NCBI GenBank assembly: GCA_038239145.1
Contig: JBBSFB010000017.1
Coordinates: 1 to 64,000 of the forward strand
Direction: 5' to 3'
DNA: 64,000 bases
From: PALSA-610 sp038239145
Lineage (GTDB): Bacteria; Actinomycetota; Acidimicrobiia; IMCC26256; PALSA-610
The position numbers were made by a program, and so were the translations under genes. The notes under the pieces are model-generated. The model worked only from the letters and a program-made list of their open reading frames with translations, ran no database searches and was not told where the DNA came from. Numbering within the stretch: position 1 is the stretch's first letter; every line of letters starts with the position of its first letter. Shown one piece after another: positions 32,863 to 41,893 of the stretch.

Positions 32863-32874
32863 TATTCTGTGGAG
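32863..32874 (+). promoter_or_regulatory. leaderless promoter of the PadR gene
   Basis: TATTCT at 32863-32868 lies 6 bases before ATG 32875 in a short AT-rich island (32845-32868), unusual for this GC-rich sequence. The spacing places the transcription start on the ATG. The island also repeats TCTGAT and could contain the PadR operator. Confidence 0.5.
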
Positions 32875-33534
32875 ATGACCGTACGGAACCGGGCCAATCC
32901 GCTCGCTCTGGCGATCCTGTGCTGCCTGCAGGAGCGGCCGATGCACCCGTACGAGGTGGCGCAGACGCTGCGGAGCCGGGCCAAGCACGAGTCGATCCGG
33001 CTCAACTACGGCTCGCTCTACAGCGTCGTCGAGGGGCTCGCGGGCCGAGGCCTGATCCAACCCCAGGAGACCGTGCGGGAGGGCAAGCGACCCGAACGGA
33101 CCGTCTACGCGATCACCGCGCTCGGGATCCGTGAGCTCTCCGACTGGCTCTCCGAGCTCGTCTCGACGCCGTCCAAGGAGTACCTCCGGTTCGAGGCCGC
33201 GCTATCCCTGCTCCCCGGGCTGCCGCCCGACGAGGCCCTCGACCTTCTCCGTCTCCGCGCCAACGCGCTCGAGCTCCGGCTGCGCCAATCGGAAGCGGCG
33301 CACGCGCTCGCGCACGACCAGGGTCTGCCCCGCCTGTTCATGCTCGAGAACGAGTACGGCGACGCCCTGCTGCGGGCCGAGCTCGACTTCGTGGACGCCC
33401 TCGTCACCGACCTTGAGAACGGCAAGCTCGATGGCCTCGACGAGTGGCGGGGCTGGTACGTGGACGAGGCGAGCACGCGCCAATGGTTTCCAACCGACGC
33501 GACGGGGTCTCCGACCGAGGAGAACAAGAAATGA
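32875..33534 (+). CDS. PadR-family transcriptional regulator
   Basis: A 219-residue repressor. The winged helix is clear (LALAILCCLQERPMHPYEVAQTL; NYGSLYSVVEGLAGRGLI; RTVYAITALGIRELSDWL), with a longer C-terminal helical domain typical of PadR subfamily 1 (AphA/Vir-like). I take ATG 32875 over GTG 32869 because of the -10 spacing. PadR proteins usually repress an adjacent exporter. The downstream gene, overlapping as ATGA, is the wreck of a DrrAB-type ABC exporter, so this regulator has probably lost its target. Confidence 0.9.
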   Translation: MTVRNRANPLALAILCCLQERPMHPYEVAQTLRSRAKHESIRLNYGSLYSVVEGLAGRGLIQPQETVREGKRPERTVYAITALGIRELSDWLSELVSTPSKEYLRFEAALSLLPGLPPDEALDLLRLRANALELRLRQSEAAHALAHDQGLPRLFMLENEYGDALLRAELDFVDALVTDLENGKLDGLDEWRGWYVDEASTRQWFPTDATGSPTEENKK

Positions 33535-34242
33535 CACCACTGGTCGAGGCTCGCGGTCGTGGGCACGATCCAGGGCGCGATGTTCCTGCTGATCTTCCGC
33601 TACGTCTTCGGCGGCGCGATCGGGACCGGCAACGTGTCGTACGTCGACTTCCTCGTCCCGGGTTTCGTTCTCACCGGCGTGTTGTTCTCCGGATCGAGCG
33701 CGGCATCGGGCGTCGCCCAGGATCCCGAAGCCGGGTTCATCAACCGGCTGCGATCGCTGCCGATCCCCCGCAGCAGCGTGATGGCCGGCCGCGCCCTCGG
33801 CGACACGATCACCGCGACGTGGGGTCTCGTGATCACCACCGCGACCGGCTTCGCAGTGGGGTTCCGGCTCCATGCGAGCATCGTCCACGCGCTCGCGGCA
33901 TTCGGCCTCTGCATCGTGGCCGCGTACGCGTTCGCGTTCATCTTCATCGGGCTCGTGTCCGGCACCGCCCAGGCCAGAGCATCTCGCTGCTGGTGTTCCC
34001 GCTGACCTTCGTCTCGAGCGGATACGTTCCGGTGGCGAGCATGCCCGGCTGATGCAGCCGTTCGCCAACAACCAAGCGATCACGGTGCTGGTCAATGCGG
34101 TCCGGTCGCTGGTGCTCGGCGCCGATACCGGGAGCCACCTCCCCCGCTCGACCGGGTACTACGTGGGCGCCACGTTCCTCTGGGCGCCGCCATCCGCCTC
34201 GTCTTCGGCGCCCTCTCGATCCTCAGGTACCGCAAGGGCTGA
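33531..34242 (+). pseudogene. fused and frameshifted DrrAB-type ABC exporter remnant
   Basis: ATG 33531, with a good GAGGAG site, begins MTPLVEARG, the usual start of a DrrA-like ATPase. After about 9 codons the sequence jumps, out of frame, into a DrrB-like permease (VGTIQGAMFLLIFRYVFGG ... GLCIVAAYAFAFIFIGLVSG). Nearly all of the ATPase and the permease N-terminus are gone. Further one-base losses occur near 33975 (GTAQ to SISLLVFPLTF), at 34051 (SMPG stop; MQPFANNQ resumes) and near 34193. The ancestral end is TGA 34240-34242. No functional transporter can be made. Confidence 0.82.
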
Positions 34243-34294
34243 GCCCCGAGGTCGCTCGCGCAGGCCGGTGGCCGGGACGTTTGGCCTGTTCAGC

Positions 34295-34409
34295 TATTAT
34301 GAGGGCTCGGGTCCCACGCATCCTGCCGGGACCCGCGGCCGTCCCTCACCTGTTTCCGTTCGGAGATGCCGAGGATCGGCCTCCGAAACGTCGTACAGGT
34401 TGGAGAAAC
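34295..34409 (+). promoter_or_regulatory. helicase promoter and structured leader
   Basis: TATTAT (34295-34300) is a strong -10 box, giving a leader of about 100 bases before GTG 34410. The leader contains the hairpin GGGTCCC (34309-34315) / GGGACCC (34328-34334) with a 12-base loop. DEAD-box helicase genes are often autoregulated or cold-induced through their leaders, so this may be regulatory; that is inference. Confidence 0.5.
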
Positions 34410-35588
34410 GTGACCACATTCAAAGAGCTCGGCCTTCGCGCCGAGATCGTCGACGCCCTCGCGGAACAAGGCATCAACGAGCCGTTCCCCGTCCAGGCCG
34501 CCACCATCGAGGACGCGCTCGCGGGACGCGACGTCTGCGGCAAGGCCAAGACCGGCTCGGGCAAGACGCTCGCCTTCGGTCTGCCCGCGATCCAGACCAC
34601 CGAAGCCTCGAAGCCCGGCCACCCGACCGCGCTCGTGCTCGTCCCCACCCGTGAGCTCGCCAAGCAGGTCGTCGACGTGCTGAGCCCGATCGGCAAGCAA
34701 ATCGGTGTACGCGTCGCCGCGTTCTACGGCGGCACGTCGATGGACCGCCAAATCCGCAACCTCTCCCGCCGGATCGAGGTTGCCGTCGCCACTCCGGGTC
34801 GTCTCATCGACCTGCTCGAGCGCGGTGAGCTCGACCTCGACCAAGTCGGGATCCTCATCATCGACGAAGCCGACCGCATGGCCGACATGGGTTTCCTGCC
34901 CCAGGTCGAATGGATCATGCGCAAGGTCCCCAACGACCGCCAGACGCTGTTGTTCTCGGCCACACTCGACCGCGAGGTCGACGTGTTGGTGCGGCGCTAC
35001 ATGCACGACCCGGTCGTGCACGAAGTCGTCTCCGAGGAGCAGGACGTCGAGGACATGCTGCACCGCTTCTTGAAGGTGCACGAGCTCGACCGCATCAAGG
35101 TGCTCGCCGCGATCTCCGAAGGGGTCTCCCGCACGATGGTGTTCGTGCGCACCAAGCGTGGCGCCGACAAGCTCGTGTCGCAGCTGAAGCGCGAAGGCGT
35201 CTCGGCCGGCGCGATCCACGGCGACCTCCGCCAGTCGGCGCGCGAGAAGGCGCTCAAGGACTTCCAGAACGACGAGCACGGGGTGCTGGTCGCGACCGAC
35301 GTTGCCGCCCGCGGCATCCACGTCGACGACGTCGATGTGGTCGTGCACTACGACCCGCCGGAGGAGCACAAGTCGTACGTGCACCGCTCGGGCCGCACGG
35401 CCCGCGCCGGGAACGAAGGCATGGTCGTGACGTTCGTGCTCTGGGATCAGGAGCTCGAGGTCGAGCGGCTCCAGCGCAGGCTCGGGATGCGAGAGCCGAT
35501 CATCGAGGTCTTCTCGAATGATCCCCGCCTCGCGAACCTCGTGGCCCTCGACGGTCCGGCGCCCCGGCGCAAGACCGCCCTCGTCTGA
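34410..35588 (+). CDS. DEAD-box ATP-dependent RNA helicase
   Basis: A 392-residue helicase core with all classical motifs: FPVQAAT (Q motif), AKTGSGKT (I), PTRELA (Ia), TPGRLIDL (Ib), DEAD within IIDEADRMAD (II), SAT (III), FVRTKRGADKL (IV), ATDVAARGIHVDDV (V) and YVHRSGRTARAG (VI). There is almost no C-terminal extension, so it is a minimal RhlE-like enzyme for RNA remodelling, often in the cold. GGAG lies 5 bases before GTG 34410. It is probably monocistronic. Confidence 0.93.
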   Translation: MTTFKELGLRAEIVDALAEQGINEPFPVQAATIEDALAGRDVCGKAKTGSGKTLAFGLPAIQTTEASKPGHPTALVLVPTRELAKQVVDVLSPIGKQIGVRVAAFYGGTSMDRQIRNLSRRIEVAVATPGRLIDLLERGELDLDQVGILIIDEADRMADMGFLPQVEWIMRKVPNDRQTLLFSATLDREVDVLVRRYMHDPVVHEVVSEEQDVEDMLHRFLKVHELDRIKVLAAISEGVSRTMVFVRTKRGADKLVSQLKREGVSAGAIHGDLRQSAREKALKDFQNDEHGVLVATDVAARGIHVDDVDVVVHYDPPEEHKSYVHRSGRTARAGNEGMVVTFVLWDQELEVERLQRRLGMREPIIEVFSNDPRLANLVALDGPAPRRKTALV

Positions 35589-35663
35589 ACCGGGCGCGAG
35601 ACCGCCCTCGTCCGACCCAAACGCTCCGGGAACACACCGGTCCGGCCGGTACCATTCGCAATC

Positions 35664-36206
35664 GTGACCCAGATCCCTCCGCGACCTGACGGCTCCGAAG
35701 GCGCAGTGACGCCCGAAGTCGTCGACCTGCCGATGATGCTGCCCGAAGCCTCGACCGAGGGCGAGGAGCAGGTCGCGCGGCCGACGAAGCTGATCCGCAT
35801 CGCGGCGATGGTGCGCGCGCTCCTCGACGAGGCCCGCCGCGCGCCGCTCGACGACGCCGGCCGCAAGTTGCTCAAGGAGATCCACGAACGCTCGATCCAC
35901 GAGCTCCAGGAGATCCTCTCCCCCGACCTCCAAGAAGAGCTCGCCGCGGTCACGTTGCCGTTCTCGAGCGACTCGCCGACCGACGCGGAACTGCGGATCG
36001 CCCAGGCGCAGCTCGTCGGCTGGCTCGAAGGCCTCTTCCACGGCATCCAGGCCACGTTGTTCACCCAGCAGATGCAAGCGCAGCGTCAGTTCGAGGAGAT
36101 GCGCAATCGGCGCTCGCTCGACGTCGGCAGCGGCGCCGGTGGCGGTGGCGGTGGCGGTGGCGGTGGCGGTGGCGGCGAACAACGCATCCCCGGCGCGTAC
36201 CTGTAG
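35664..36206 (+). CDS. bpa: bacterial proteasome activator Bpa (PafE)
   Basis: A 180-residue ATP-independent activator that forms a ring on the 20S proteasome and feeds unfolded proteins. The helical core is recognisable (TKLIRIAAMVRALLDEAR ... LLKEIHERSIHELQEIL ... ELRIAQAQLVGWLEGLFHG). The C-terminus is GAYL, a close match to the GQYL docking motif that inserts into the alpha-ring. A run of 13 glycines, encoded by six GGTGGC repeats plus GGC, links the core to that tail. The GTG start is at 35664. Proteasome genes are not in the window. Confidence 0.9.
   Translation: MTQIPPRPDGSEGAVTPEVVDLPMMLPEASTEGEEQVARPTKLIRIAAMVRALLDEARRAPLDDAGRKLLKEIHERSIHELQEILSPDLQEELAAVTLPFSSDSPTDAELRIAQAQLVGWLEGLFHGIQATLFTQQMQAQRQFEEMRNRRSLDVGSGAGGGGGGGGGGGGGEQRIPGAYL
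36138..36173 (+). repeat. (GGTGGC)6 repeat encoding the Bpa polyglycine linker
   Basis: Six perfect hexamer copies lie in frame within bpa. Each copy adds two glycines, so slippage would change linker length without a frameshift. Confidence 0.9.
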
Positions 36207-36208
36207 CG

Positions 36209-37573
36209 ATGAGCGCGCCCGTGCCGCTCGGCACCTTCGACTGGGAACCCGCGAGCTGGCGTCGCCGCGCGGCTGCGCACCAGCCTGAGTGGCCCGACGC
36301 CGACGCGCTCGCTCGGGTCGACGCCGAGCTCCGCAAGATGCCCCCGCTCGTGTTTGCGGGCGAGGCCCGAACGCTGCGGGAGTCGCTCGCGGCCGTGAGC
36401 AAGGGCGATGGTTTCCTGCTCCACGCGGGCGACTGCGCAGAGTCGTTCGACGAATTCACCGCCGACAACATCCGCGACAAGCTCCAGGTCATCTTGCAGA
36501 TGTCGGTGGTGTTGACGTACAGCACCGGCGTACCGACCGTGAAGGTCGGTCGGATCGCGGGCCAGTTCGCGAAGCCCCGTTCGTCACCGGTGGAGACGCG
36601 CAACGGGCAGGAGCTTCCGTCGTACTTCGGCGACATCGTCAACGACTTCGCGTTCGAAGCGATGGCGCGGCGTCCCGATCCTCAACGCATGTTGCGCGGC
36701 TACAACCAGGCCGCGGCGACGCTCAACCTGCTGCGCGCGTTCACGAAGGGCGGTTTCGCCGACCTGAACCGCGTGCACCAGTGGAACCTCGAGTTCATCG
36801 CGTCGAGACGCGAAGGCCGTCGCTACGAAGAGGTGGCCGACGGGATCGAACGCGCCCTGCACTTCATGGCCGCGTGCGGAATCGACCTCGGGCACGAGGC
36901 GCAGTTGCACGAGGTCGACTTCTACACGTCGCACGAGGCACTGATCCTCGGTTTCGAGGAAGCCCTGACCCGGCGCGACAGCCTCTCCGGCGATTGGTAC
37001 GACTGCTCCGCTCACCTGCTGTGGATCGGTGAGCGGACCCGCCAGGTCGACGGCGCGCACGTCGAGTTCCTCTCCGGCGTGCAGAACCCCATCGGGGTGA
37101 AGCTCGGGCCCGAGACCACTCCCGAGGACGCGGTCGCGCTGTGTCGGCGCCTCGACCCGGACCGCGAACCCGGCCGCCTGGTGCTCGTCAGCCGCATGGG
37201 CGCCGACAAGGTCGCGGAGAAGTTGCCGCCACTCCTCCGGGCGGTGGCCAAGGCGAACCATCCCGTCGTGTGGGCGTGCGATCCGATGCACGGCAACACC
37301 TACGCCCACGAGAGCGGCTACAAGACCCGTCACTTCGATGCGGTCATGCACGAGGTCGAGCAGTTTTTTGCAGCATGCCGGACGGCCGACGTGTGGCCCG
37401 GCGCAGTTCACGTGGAGCTGACCGGCGACGACGTCACCGAATGCCTCGGCGGTGGCGACGACGTGCGGGGCGAACAGCTCGAGAACAAGTACGAGACCAG
37501 GTGCGATCCGCGGTTGAACGCCCGGCAGTCGCTCGACCTCGCCTTCCGGCTCGGCGAGCTCGTCCAGCGCTGA
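36209..37573 (+). CDS. aroG: class II DAHP synthase
   Basis: A 454-residue enzyme that condenses phosphoenolpyruvate and erythrose 4-phosphate, the first step of the shikimate pathway. Class II landmarks are LHAGDCAESFDEFTADNI (metal Cys), VGRIAGQFAKPRS, DFYTSHEALILGFEEAL, LVSRMGADKV, ACDPMHGNTY (metal His) and ELTGDDVTECLGG. The length matches plant-type and Mycobacterium AroG. ATG 36209 follows the bpa stop by two bases, so the two genes are likely co-transcribed. Confidence 0.96.
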   Translation: MSAPVPLGTFDWEPASWRRRAAAHQPEWPDADALARVDAELRKMPPLVFAGEARTLRESLAAVSKGDGFLLHAGDCAESFDEFTADNIRDKLQVILQMSVVLTYSTGVPTVKVGRIAGQFAKPRSSPVETRNGQELPSYFGDIVNDFAFEAMARRPDPQRMLRGYNQAAATLNLLRAFTKGGFADLNRVHQWNLEFIASRREGRRYEEVADGIERALHFMAACGIDLGHEAQLHEVDFYTSHEALILGFEEALTRRDSLSGDWYDCSAHLLWIGERTRQVDGAHVEFLSGVQNPIGVKLGPETTPEDAVALCRRLDPDREPGRLVLVSRMGADKVAEKLPPLLRAVAKANHPVVWACDPMHGNTYAHESGYKTRHFDAVMHEVEQFFAACRTADVWPGAVHVELTGDDVTECLGGGDDVRGEQLENKYETRCDPRLNARQSLDLAFRLGELVQR

Positions 37574-37646
37574 TTCGCGTTCGTTTCGCGCTCCGCGCGG
37601 GTACGAGTCGGCCGATCGGGTGTCGTACGCTCGGAGACAACAAAAC

Positions 37647-37740
37647 GCCGTGCGGACGAAGCGGAGCGCAGCGGAGCCCGAGGGAGCAATGATGCCGTGC
37701 GGACGAAGCGGAGCGCAGCGGAGCCCGAGGGAGCAATGAT
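37647..37740. repeat. perfect 47-base tandem duplication before kgd
   Basis: Two exact 47-base copies (37647-37693 and 37694-37740) lie in the gap between aroG and kgd. Each copy ends in GAGGGAGCAATGAT, a Shine-Dalgarno-like site followed by ATG. Because 47 is not a multiple of three, the second copy is read in a different frame from the first. Confidence 0.95.
37689..37739 (+). CDS. putative leader peptide 1 (16 aa)
   Basis: ATG 37689, preceded by GAGGGAG in repeat copy 1, opens a 16-codon frame (MMPCGRSGAQRSPREQ). It stops at TGA 37737-37739, which overlaps the ATG of the next mini-frame. Arginine and serine are frequent. No homologue can be judged at this length; the stop-start geometry is the evidence. 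Confidence 0.35.
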   Translation: MMPCGRSGAQRSPREQ

Positions 37741-37759
37741 TCAGGTGCGTTCACGATGA
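37736..37759 (+). CDS. putative leader peptide 2 (7 aa) coupled to kgd
   Basis: ATG 37736, preceded by GAGGGAG in repeat copy 2, encodes MIQVRSR. Its TGA (37757-37759) overlaps the kgd ATG (37756-37758) as ATGA. The kgd ATG itself has no strong ribosome binding site, so translation of this mini-frame may deliver ribosomes to kgd. Confidence 0.45.
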   Translation: MIQVRSR

Positions 37760-40700
37760 CGACCGACGCGACTCCAGCCCGGTCTCGCCTCGCGGAGCTC
37801 GGTCCCAATGCCGGGCTGATCGACGAGATGTATCACTTGTACCGCGAGAACCCGAACGCGGTATCGGCTGGTTGGCGCGAGTTCTTCGCCGACTACCAGC
37901 CGCGGGCCGACGTCACCGCGCCTATCGTGCCGGTCCCGGCGCCGGCCGCGGCTCTAGCTCCCGCGGCGGTTCCGAAAGCCAGGACCGACGGGGCCGCCGC
38001 ACCGGTGACCCTCGACGGCGAGTCGGCCCGGCCGCTTCGGGGCGCGTCGGCACGCATCGTCGAGAACATGGTCGCCAGCCTCGGGGTGCCGACGGCCACG
38101 TCGGTGCGCACGCTGCCCGCAAAGCTCCTCGAGATCAATCGCCAGATCCTGAACAACCAACTCGCGCGCGATCGCGGGGGCAAGGTCAGCTTCACGCACC
38201 TCATCGGCTTCGCCGTGGTGCGCGCGCTCGGTCTCGTCCCGAACATGAACTCGAGCTTCGGTGACGTCGACGGCACCCCGAGCGTCGTGCGCCATGCCCA
38301 CGTCAACCTCGGGCTGGCGATCGACCAGCAGAAGTCGGACGGCTCCCGCACCCTGCTCGTGCCGAACATCAAGAACGCCGACACGCTCGACTTCGCGGGG
38401 TTCCATGCGGCCTACGAGGACCTGATCCGCCGGGCCCGCACGAACAAGCTCACGGTCGACGACTTCGCGGGCACGACGGTGTCGCTTACGAACCCGGGCA
38501 CCATCGGCACGCTGCACTCGGTGCCGCGACTCATGCCCGGCCAGGGAGTCATCGTCGGCGTGGGCGCGATCACCTATCCACCCGAGTACGAGGGCGCCGA
38601 CCCGCAGACGCTCGCCGAGATCGGCATCAGCAAGACGGTCACGCTGACGAGCACTTACGACCACCGCATCATCCAGGGTGCCGAGAGCGGCGAGTTCCTC
38701 GCCCAGCTCCACGACCTGCTCTTGGGCCGCGACGATTTCTACGACGACATCTTCGCCAGCTTCGCAGTTCCGTACGAGCCCGCCCGCTGGTCTCCCGACC
38801 GCGTGCCGCTCGAAGGGTCGGTCGAGGCTCAGGACAAGATCATCGCGGTCCAGCAGCTCATCAACATGTACCGCGTGCGCGGCCACCTGATCGCGAACCT
38901 CGACCCGCTCGGGTTGAAGGAACCGCGTACGCACGAGGAGCTCGACCCCAACCACTGGGGCCTCACGATCTGGGACCTCGACCGGGAGTTCCCGACCGGC
39001 GGCCTCGCGGGCCGCAACACCATGAAGCTGCGCGACATCCTCGGGGTGCTGCGCGACGCGTACGCACGCACCATCGGCGTCGAGTACATGCACATCCAAG
39101 AACCCGACCAGAAGGCCTGGATCCAGCACAAGGTCGAAGGCACGCACAGCGAGACGACGCTCGACGACAAGCGTCGCATCCTCTCCGCGCTGAACGGTGC
39201 CGAGGCGTTCGAGCGCTTCCTGCACACGAAGTTCCTCGGCCAGAAGCGCTTCAGCCTCGAAGGCGCGGAGACGCTCATCCCGATGCTCGACTTCCTCATC
39301 GGCGACGCCGCCGACGCAGGGATGGACGAGGTCGTGATGGGGATGGCACACCGGGGCCGGCTCAACGTGTTGGCGAACGTCGTCGGCAAGTCGTACGAGC
39401 AGATCTTCCGCGAGTTCGAAGGCGAGCTCGACCCGAGCGTTCCCCAGGGCTCCGGCGATGTGAAGTACCACGTCGGCGCGACCGGCAAGTTCGCGGCCGC
39501 GTCGGGGGCGACGATCAACGTCACGCTCGCCGCGAACCCGAGTCACCTCGAAGCGGTCGATCCCGTCGCCGAGGGGATGGCCCGGGCCAAGCAGGACCGG
39601 CTGGGCGACACCGAGTGCTGCCGGGTGCTGTCGATCCTGATTCACGGCGACGCGGCGTTCGCGGGCCAAGGTGTCGTGGCGGAGACACTCAATCTCTCCC
39701 AACTTCCCGGCTACGACGTCGGCGGGACGATGCACATCGTCGTCAACAACCAGGTCGGCTTCACGACCACTCCCGGCTTCGCCCGATCCACCGTGTACGC
39801 AACCGACATCGCCAAGGCGGTTCAGGCCCCCATCTTCCACGTCAACGGCGACGATCCGGAAGCCTCGGTCCGAACCATTCGTCTGGCAAACGACTTCCGC
39901 AAGGTGTTCCAAAAAGACGTCGTCGTCGACATGGTCTGCTACCGGCGTTACGGGCACAACGAGAGCGACGAGCCCGCGTTCACCCAGCCGCGGATGTACG
40001 CGGTCATCGGGAAGCGCCGCTCGATCCGCAAGCTCTACACGGAGTTGCTGGTCAACCGGGGCGACCTCACCCTCGAAGACGCGGAGCACGCGCTCGACGA
40101 CTTCCGGTCAAGGATGGAAGACGCGTTCGACGAGACCAAGACGAGCGCGCGACCGCGCGCGACCGTCGCGACGAGCCTGCCCGACCCGACGCCCTCGCAC
40201 GTCGACACCGGGGTCCCACGGGAGCGGCTCGATGAGATCGTGACCGCGCTCACGACGTTCCCCGACGGATTCGAACCGCACCCGAAGCTCGCGCGCATCC
40301 TCGCGGCGCGGCGAACCGCGTTCGACAGCGACCAGGTCGACTGGGCGCTCGGCGAAGCGCTCGCGTTCGGCTCGCTGCTGCTCGAACGCACACCGGTGCG
40401 CGTGGCCGGCCAGGACACACGGCGGGGAACCTTCAGCCAACGCCACGCGACGATCGTCGAGCACCGGACCGAAGAGGAGTACACGCCCCTCGCCCACCTC
40501 GGCACCGAAGCCGCGCCGTTCATGATCTACGACTCGGTCCTCTCCGAGTTCGCGGCACTCGGTTTCGAGTACGGCTACTCGGTCTCCGATCAGGACGCGC
40601 TCGTGTGCTGGGAAGCGCAGTTCGGCGACTTCGACAACGGCGCTCAGACGATCATCGACCAGTTCATCGTCGCCGCGGAGGACAAGTGGGGTCAGCACAG

Positions 40701-41355
40701 CGGCCTCGTCATGCTCTTGCCGCACGGCTTCGAAGGTCAGGGCCCCGAGCACTCCTCGGCCCGGCTCGAGCGCTTCCTCGTGCTCTGTGCCCAGGACAAC
40801 ATCCGGGTCGTGTATCCCACCACCGCTGCGCAGTACTTCCACGTGCTCCGGCGCCAGGTGCACGACGCCAACCGCAAGCCGCTGATCGTGATGACGCCGA
40901 AGCGTTACCTGCGCATGCCGGTCACCGCGTCGCCGGTCTCGGCGTTCACCGGCGGCGGCTTCCAGCCCGTGCTCGACGACCCGAACCCGCCCGCCGAGGT
41001 CAACCGGGTCATCTTCTGCAGCGGGAAGTTCGGCCAGGAGCTGATCGCGCGCCGCGACGCCCAGAGCGCGCCCGTCGCCGTCGTTCGCATCGAGCAGCTG
41101 TACCCGTGGCCGCGCGAAGAGATCGCGGCCGCACTCGCCCGCCATCCCGACGCCGCCGTGTTCTGGGCCCAGGAGGAGCCGGGCAACATGGGCGCGCGCT
41201 ACTTCGCCCGGCGGCGGTTGGAGGAGATCGCGACCGGCCGACCCGTCGACGTCGTCGCCCGGGCCGAGAGCCCCAGCCCCGCCAGCGGCAGCTCGACCGT
41301 GCACGACGCCGAGCAACAAGCGCTCCTCGACCTCGCCATCAAGCCCGCTTCCTGA
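37756..41355 (+). CDS. kgd: multifunctional 2-oxoglutarate decarboxylase/dehydrogenase
   Basis: A 1199-residue fused enzyme of the TCA cycle, typical of actinobacteria. It acts as thiamine-dependent 2-oxoglutarate dehydrogenase E1 and carries a built-in E2-like succinyltransferase domain. Order: an E1 N-terminal helix (LIDEMYHLYRENPNAVSAGW), an Ala/Pro linker, the acyltransferase domain (residues about 90-330, catalytic DHRIIQGAESG near 302), and the E1 core from about 360 (MAHRGRLNVLANVVGKS; GDAAFAGQGVVAETLNLSQL; ARYFARRRLEEI). There is no lipoyl domain, as in known Kgd proteins. The start ATG overlaps the stop of a seven-codon mini-frame. Confidence 0.96.
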   Translation: MTTDATPARSRLAELGPNAGLIDEMYHLYRENPNAVSAGWREFFADYQPRADVTAPIVPVPAPAAALAPAAVPKARTDGAAAPVTLDGESARPLRGASARIVENMVASLGVPTATSVRTLPAKLLEINRQILNNQLARDRGGKVSFTHLIGFAVVRALGLVPNMNSSFGDVDGTPSVVRHAHVNLGLAIDQQKSDGSRTLLVPNIKNADTLDFAGFHAAYEDLIRRARTNKLTVDDFAGTTVSLTNPGTIGTLHSVPRLMPGQGVIVGVGAITYPPEYEGADPQTLAEIGISKTVTLTSTYDHRIIQGAESGEFLAQLHDLLLGRDDFYDDIFASFAVPYEPARWSPDRVPLEGSVEAQDKIIAVQQLINMYRVRGHLIANLDPLGLKEPRTHEELDPNHWGLTIWDLDREFPTGGLAGRNTMKLRDILGVLRDAYARTIGVEYMHIQEPDQKAWIQHKVEGTHSETTLDDKRRILSALNGAEAFERFLHTKFLGQKRFSLEGAETLIPMLDFLIGDAADAGMDEVVMGMAHRGRLNVLANVVGKSYEQIFREFEGELDPSVPQGSGDVKYHVGATGKFAAASGATINVTLAANPSHLEAVDPVAEGMARAKQDRLGDTECCRVLSILIHGDAAFAGQGVVAETLNLSQLPGYDVGGTMHIVVNNQVGFTTTPGFARSTVYATDIAKAVQAPIFHVNGDDPEASVRTIRLANDFRKVFQKDVVVDMVCYRRYGHNESDEPAFTQPRMYAVIGKRRSIRKLYTELLVNRGDLTLEDAEHALDDFRSRMEDAFDETKTSARPRATVATSLPDPTPSHVDTGVPRERLDEIVTALTTFPDGFEPHPKLARILAARRTAFDSDQVDWALGEALAFGSLLLERTPVRVAGQDTRRGTFSQRHATIVEHRTEEEYTPLAHLGTEAAPFMIYDSVLSEFAALGFEYGYSVSDQDALVCWEAQFGDFDNGAQTIIDQFIVAAEDKWGQHSGLVMLLPHGFEGQGPEHSSARLERFLVLCAQDNIRVVYPTTAAQYFHVLRRQVHDANRKPLIVMTPKRYLRMPVTASPVSAFTGGGFQPVLDDPNPPAEVNRVIFCSGKFGQELIARRDAQSAPVAVVRIEQLYPWPREEIAAALARHPDAAVFWAQEEPGNMGARYFARRRLEEIATGRPVDVVARAESPSPASGSSTVHDAEQQALLDLAIKPAS

Positions 41356-41398
41356 GATCGAGCTAAACCTTTCGGCGGCCCGTAGCGTTTCCCTCGCG

Positions 41399-41893
41399 AT
41401 GGCCGGGTGGGAGTTCGATCAGTTCTACGGGACCTACTTCGACCGGATCGCCCGCGCCCTCACCCTCGCCGGCGGCGACCGGGAGCTGGCCCACGATGCC
41501 ACCCAGGAGGGTTTCGCGCGCGCGTTGCGACACTGGCGCAAAGTTCGGTCGATGGATCGACCCGACAGTTGGGTCTACGTCGTCGCCATGAACACGATGC
41601 GCGACCACTGGCGTCGCACCGAACGGCGGCGCGGTCGCACACCGGACCCCGCGGTACCGGCCGACAACACGAGCCCGGTCGCGACCCGCGTCTCGGTGCG
41701 CGAAGCCATCGCGATGCTCCCACCCCGCCAACGCGAGGCGGTCATCCTGCGCTACCTCGCCGATCTCCCCCTCACCGACGTTGCCGACGCGATGGGCTGC
41801 GCGATCGGGACCGTGAAAGCCACGTTGCACCAGGCGATGCAGAGCATGCGCGTCGAGCTCGACGACACGGAGGACGACGATGCACCTCGATGA
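41399..41893 (+). CDS. ECF sigma factor (SigE-like)
   Basis: A 164-residue extracytoplasmic-function sigma factor. Region 2 is FDQFYGTYFDRIARALTL ... LAHDATQEGFARAL, and region 4 is AIAMLPPRQREAVILRYL with a helix-turn-helix at LTDVADAMGCAIGTVKATL. It has no region 3. ATG 41399 follows a TAGCGT box (41383-41388) by 10 bases. The next gene overlaps it by 14 bases and encodes a single-span membrane protein that should act as its anti-sigma factor or sensor. Confidence 0.9.
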   Translation: MAGWEFDQFYGTYFDRIARALTLAGGDRELAHDATQEGFARALRHWRKVRSMDRPDSWVYVVAMNTMRDHWRRTERRRGRTPDPAVPADNTSPVATRVSVREAIAMLPPRQREAVILRYLADLPLTDVADAMGCAIGTVKATLHQAMQSMRVELDDTEDDDAPR

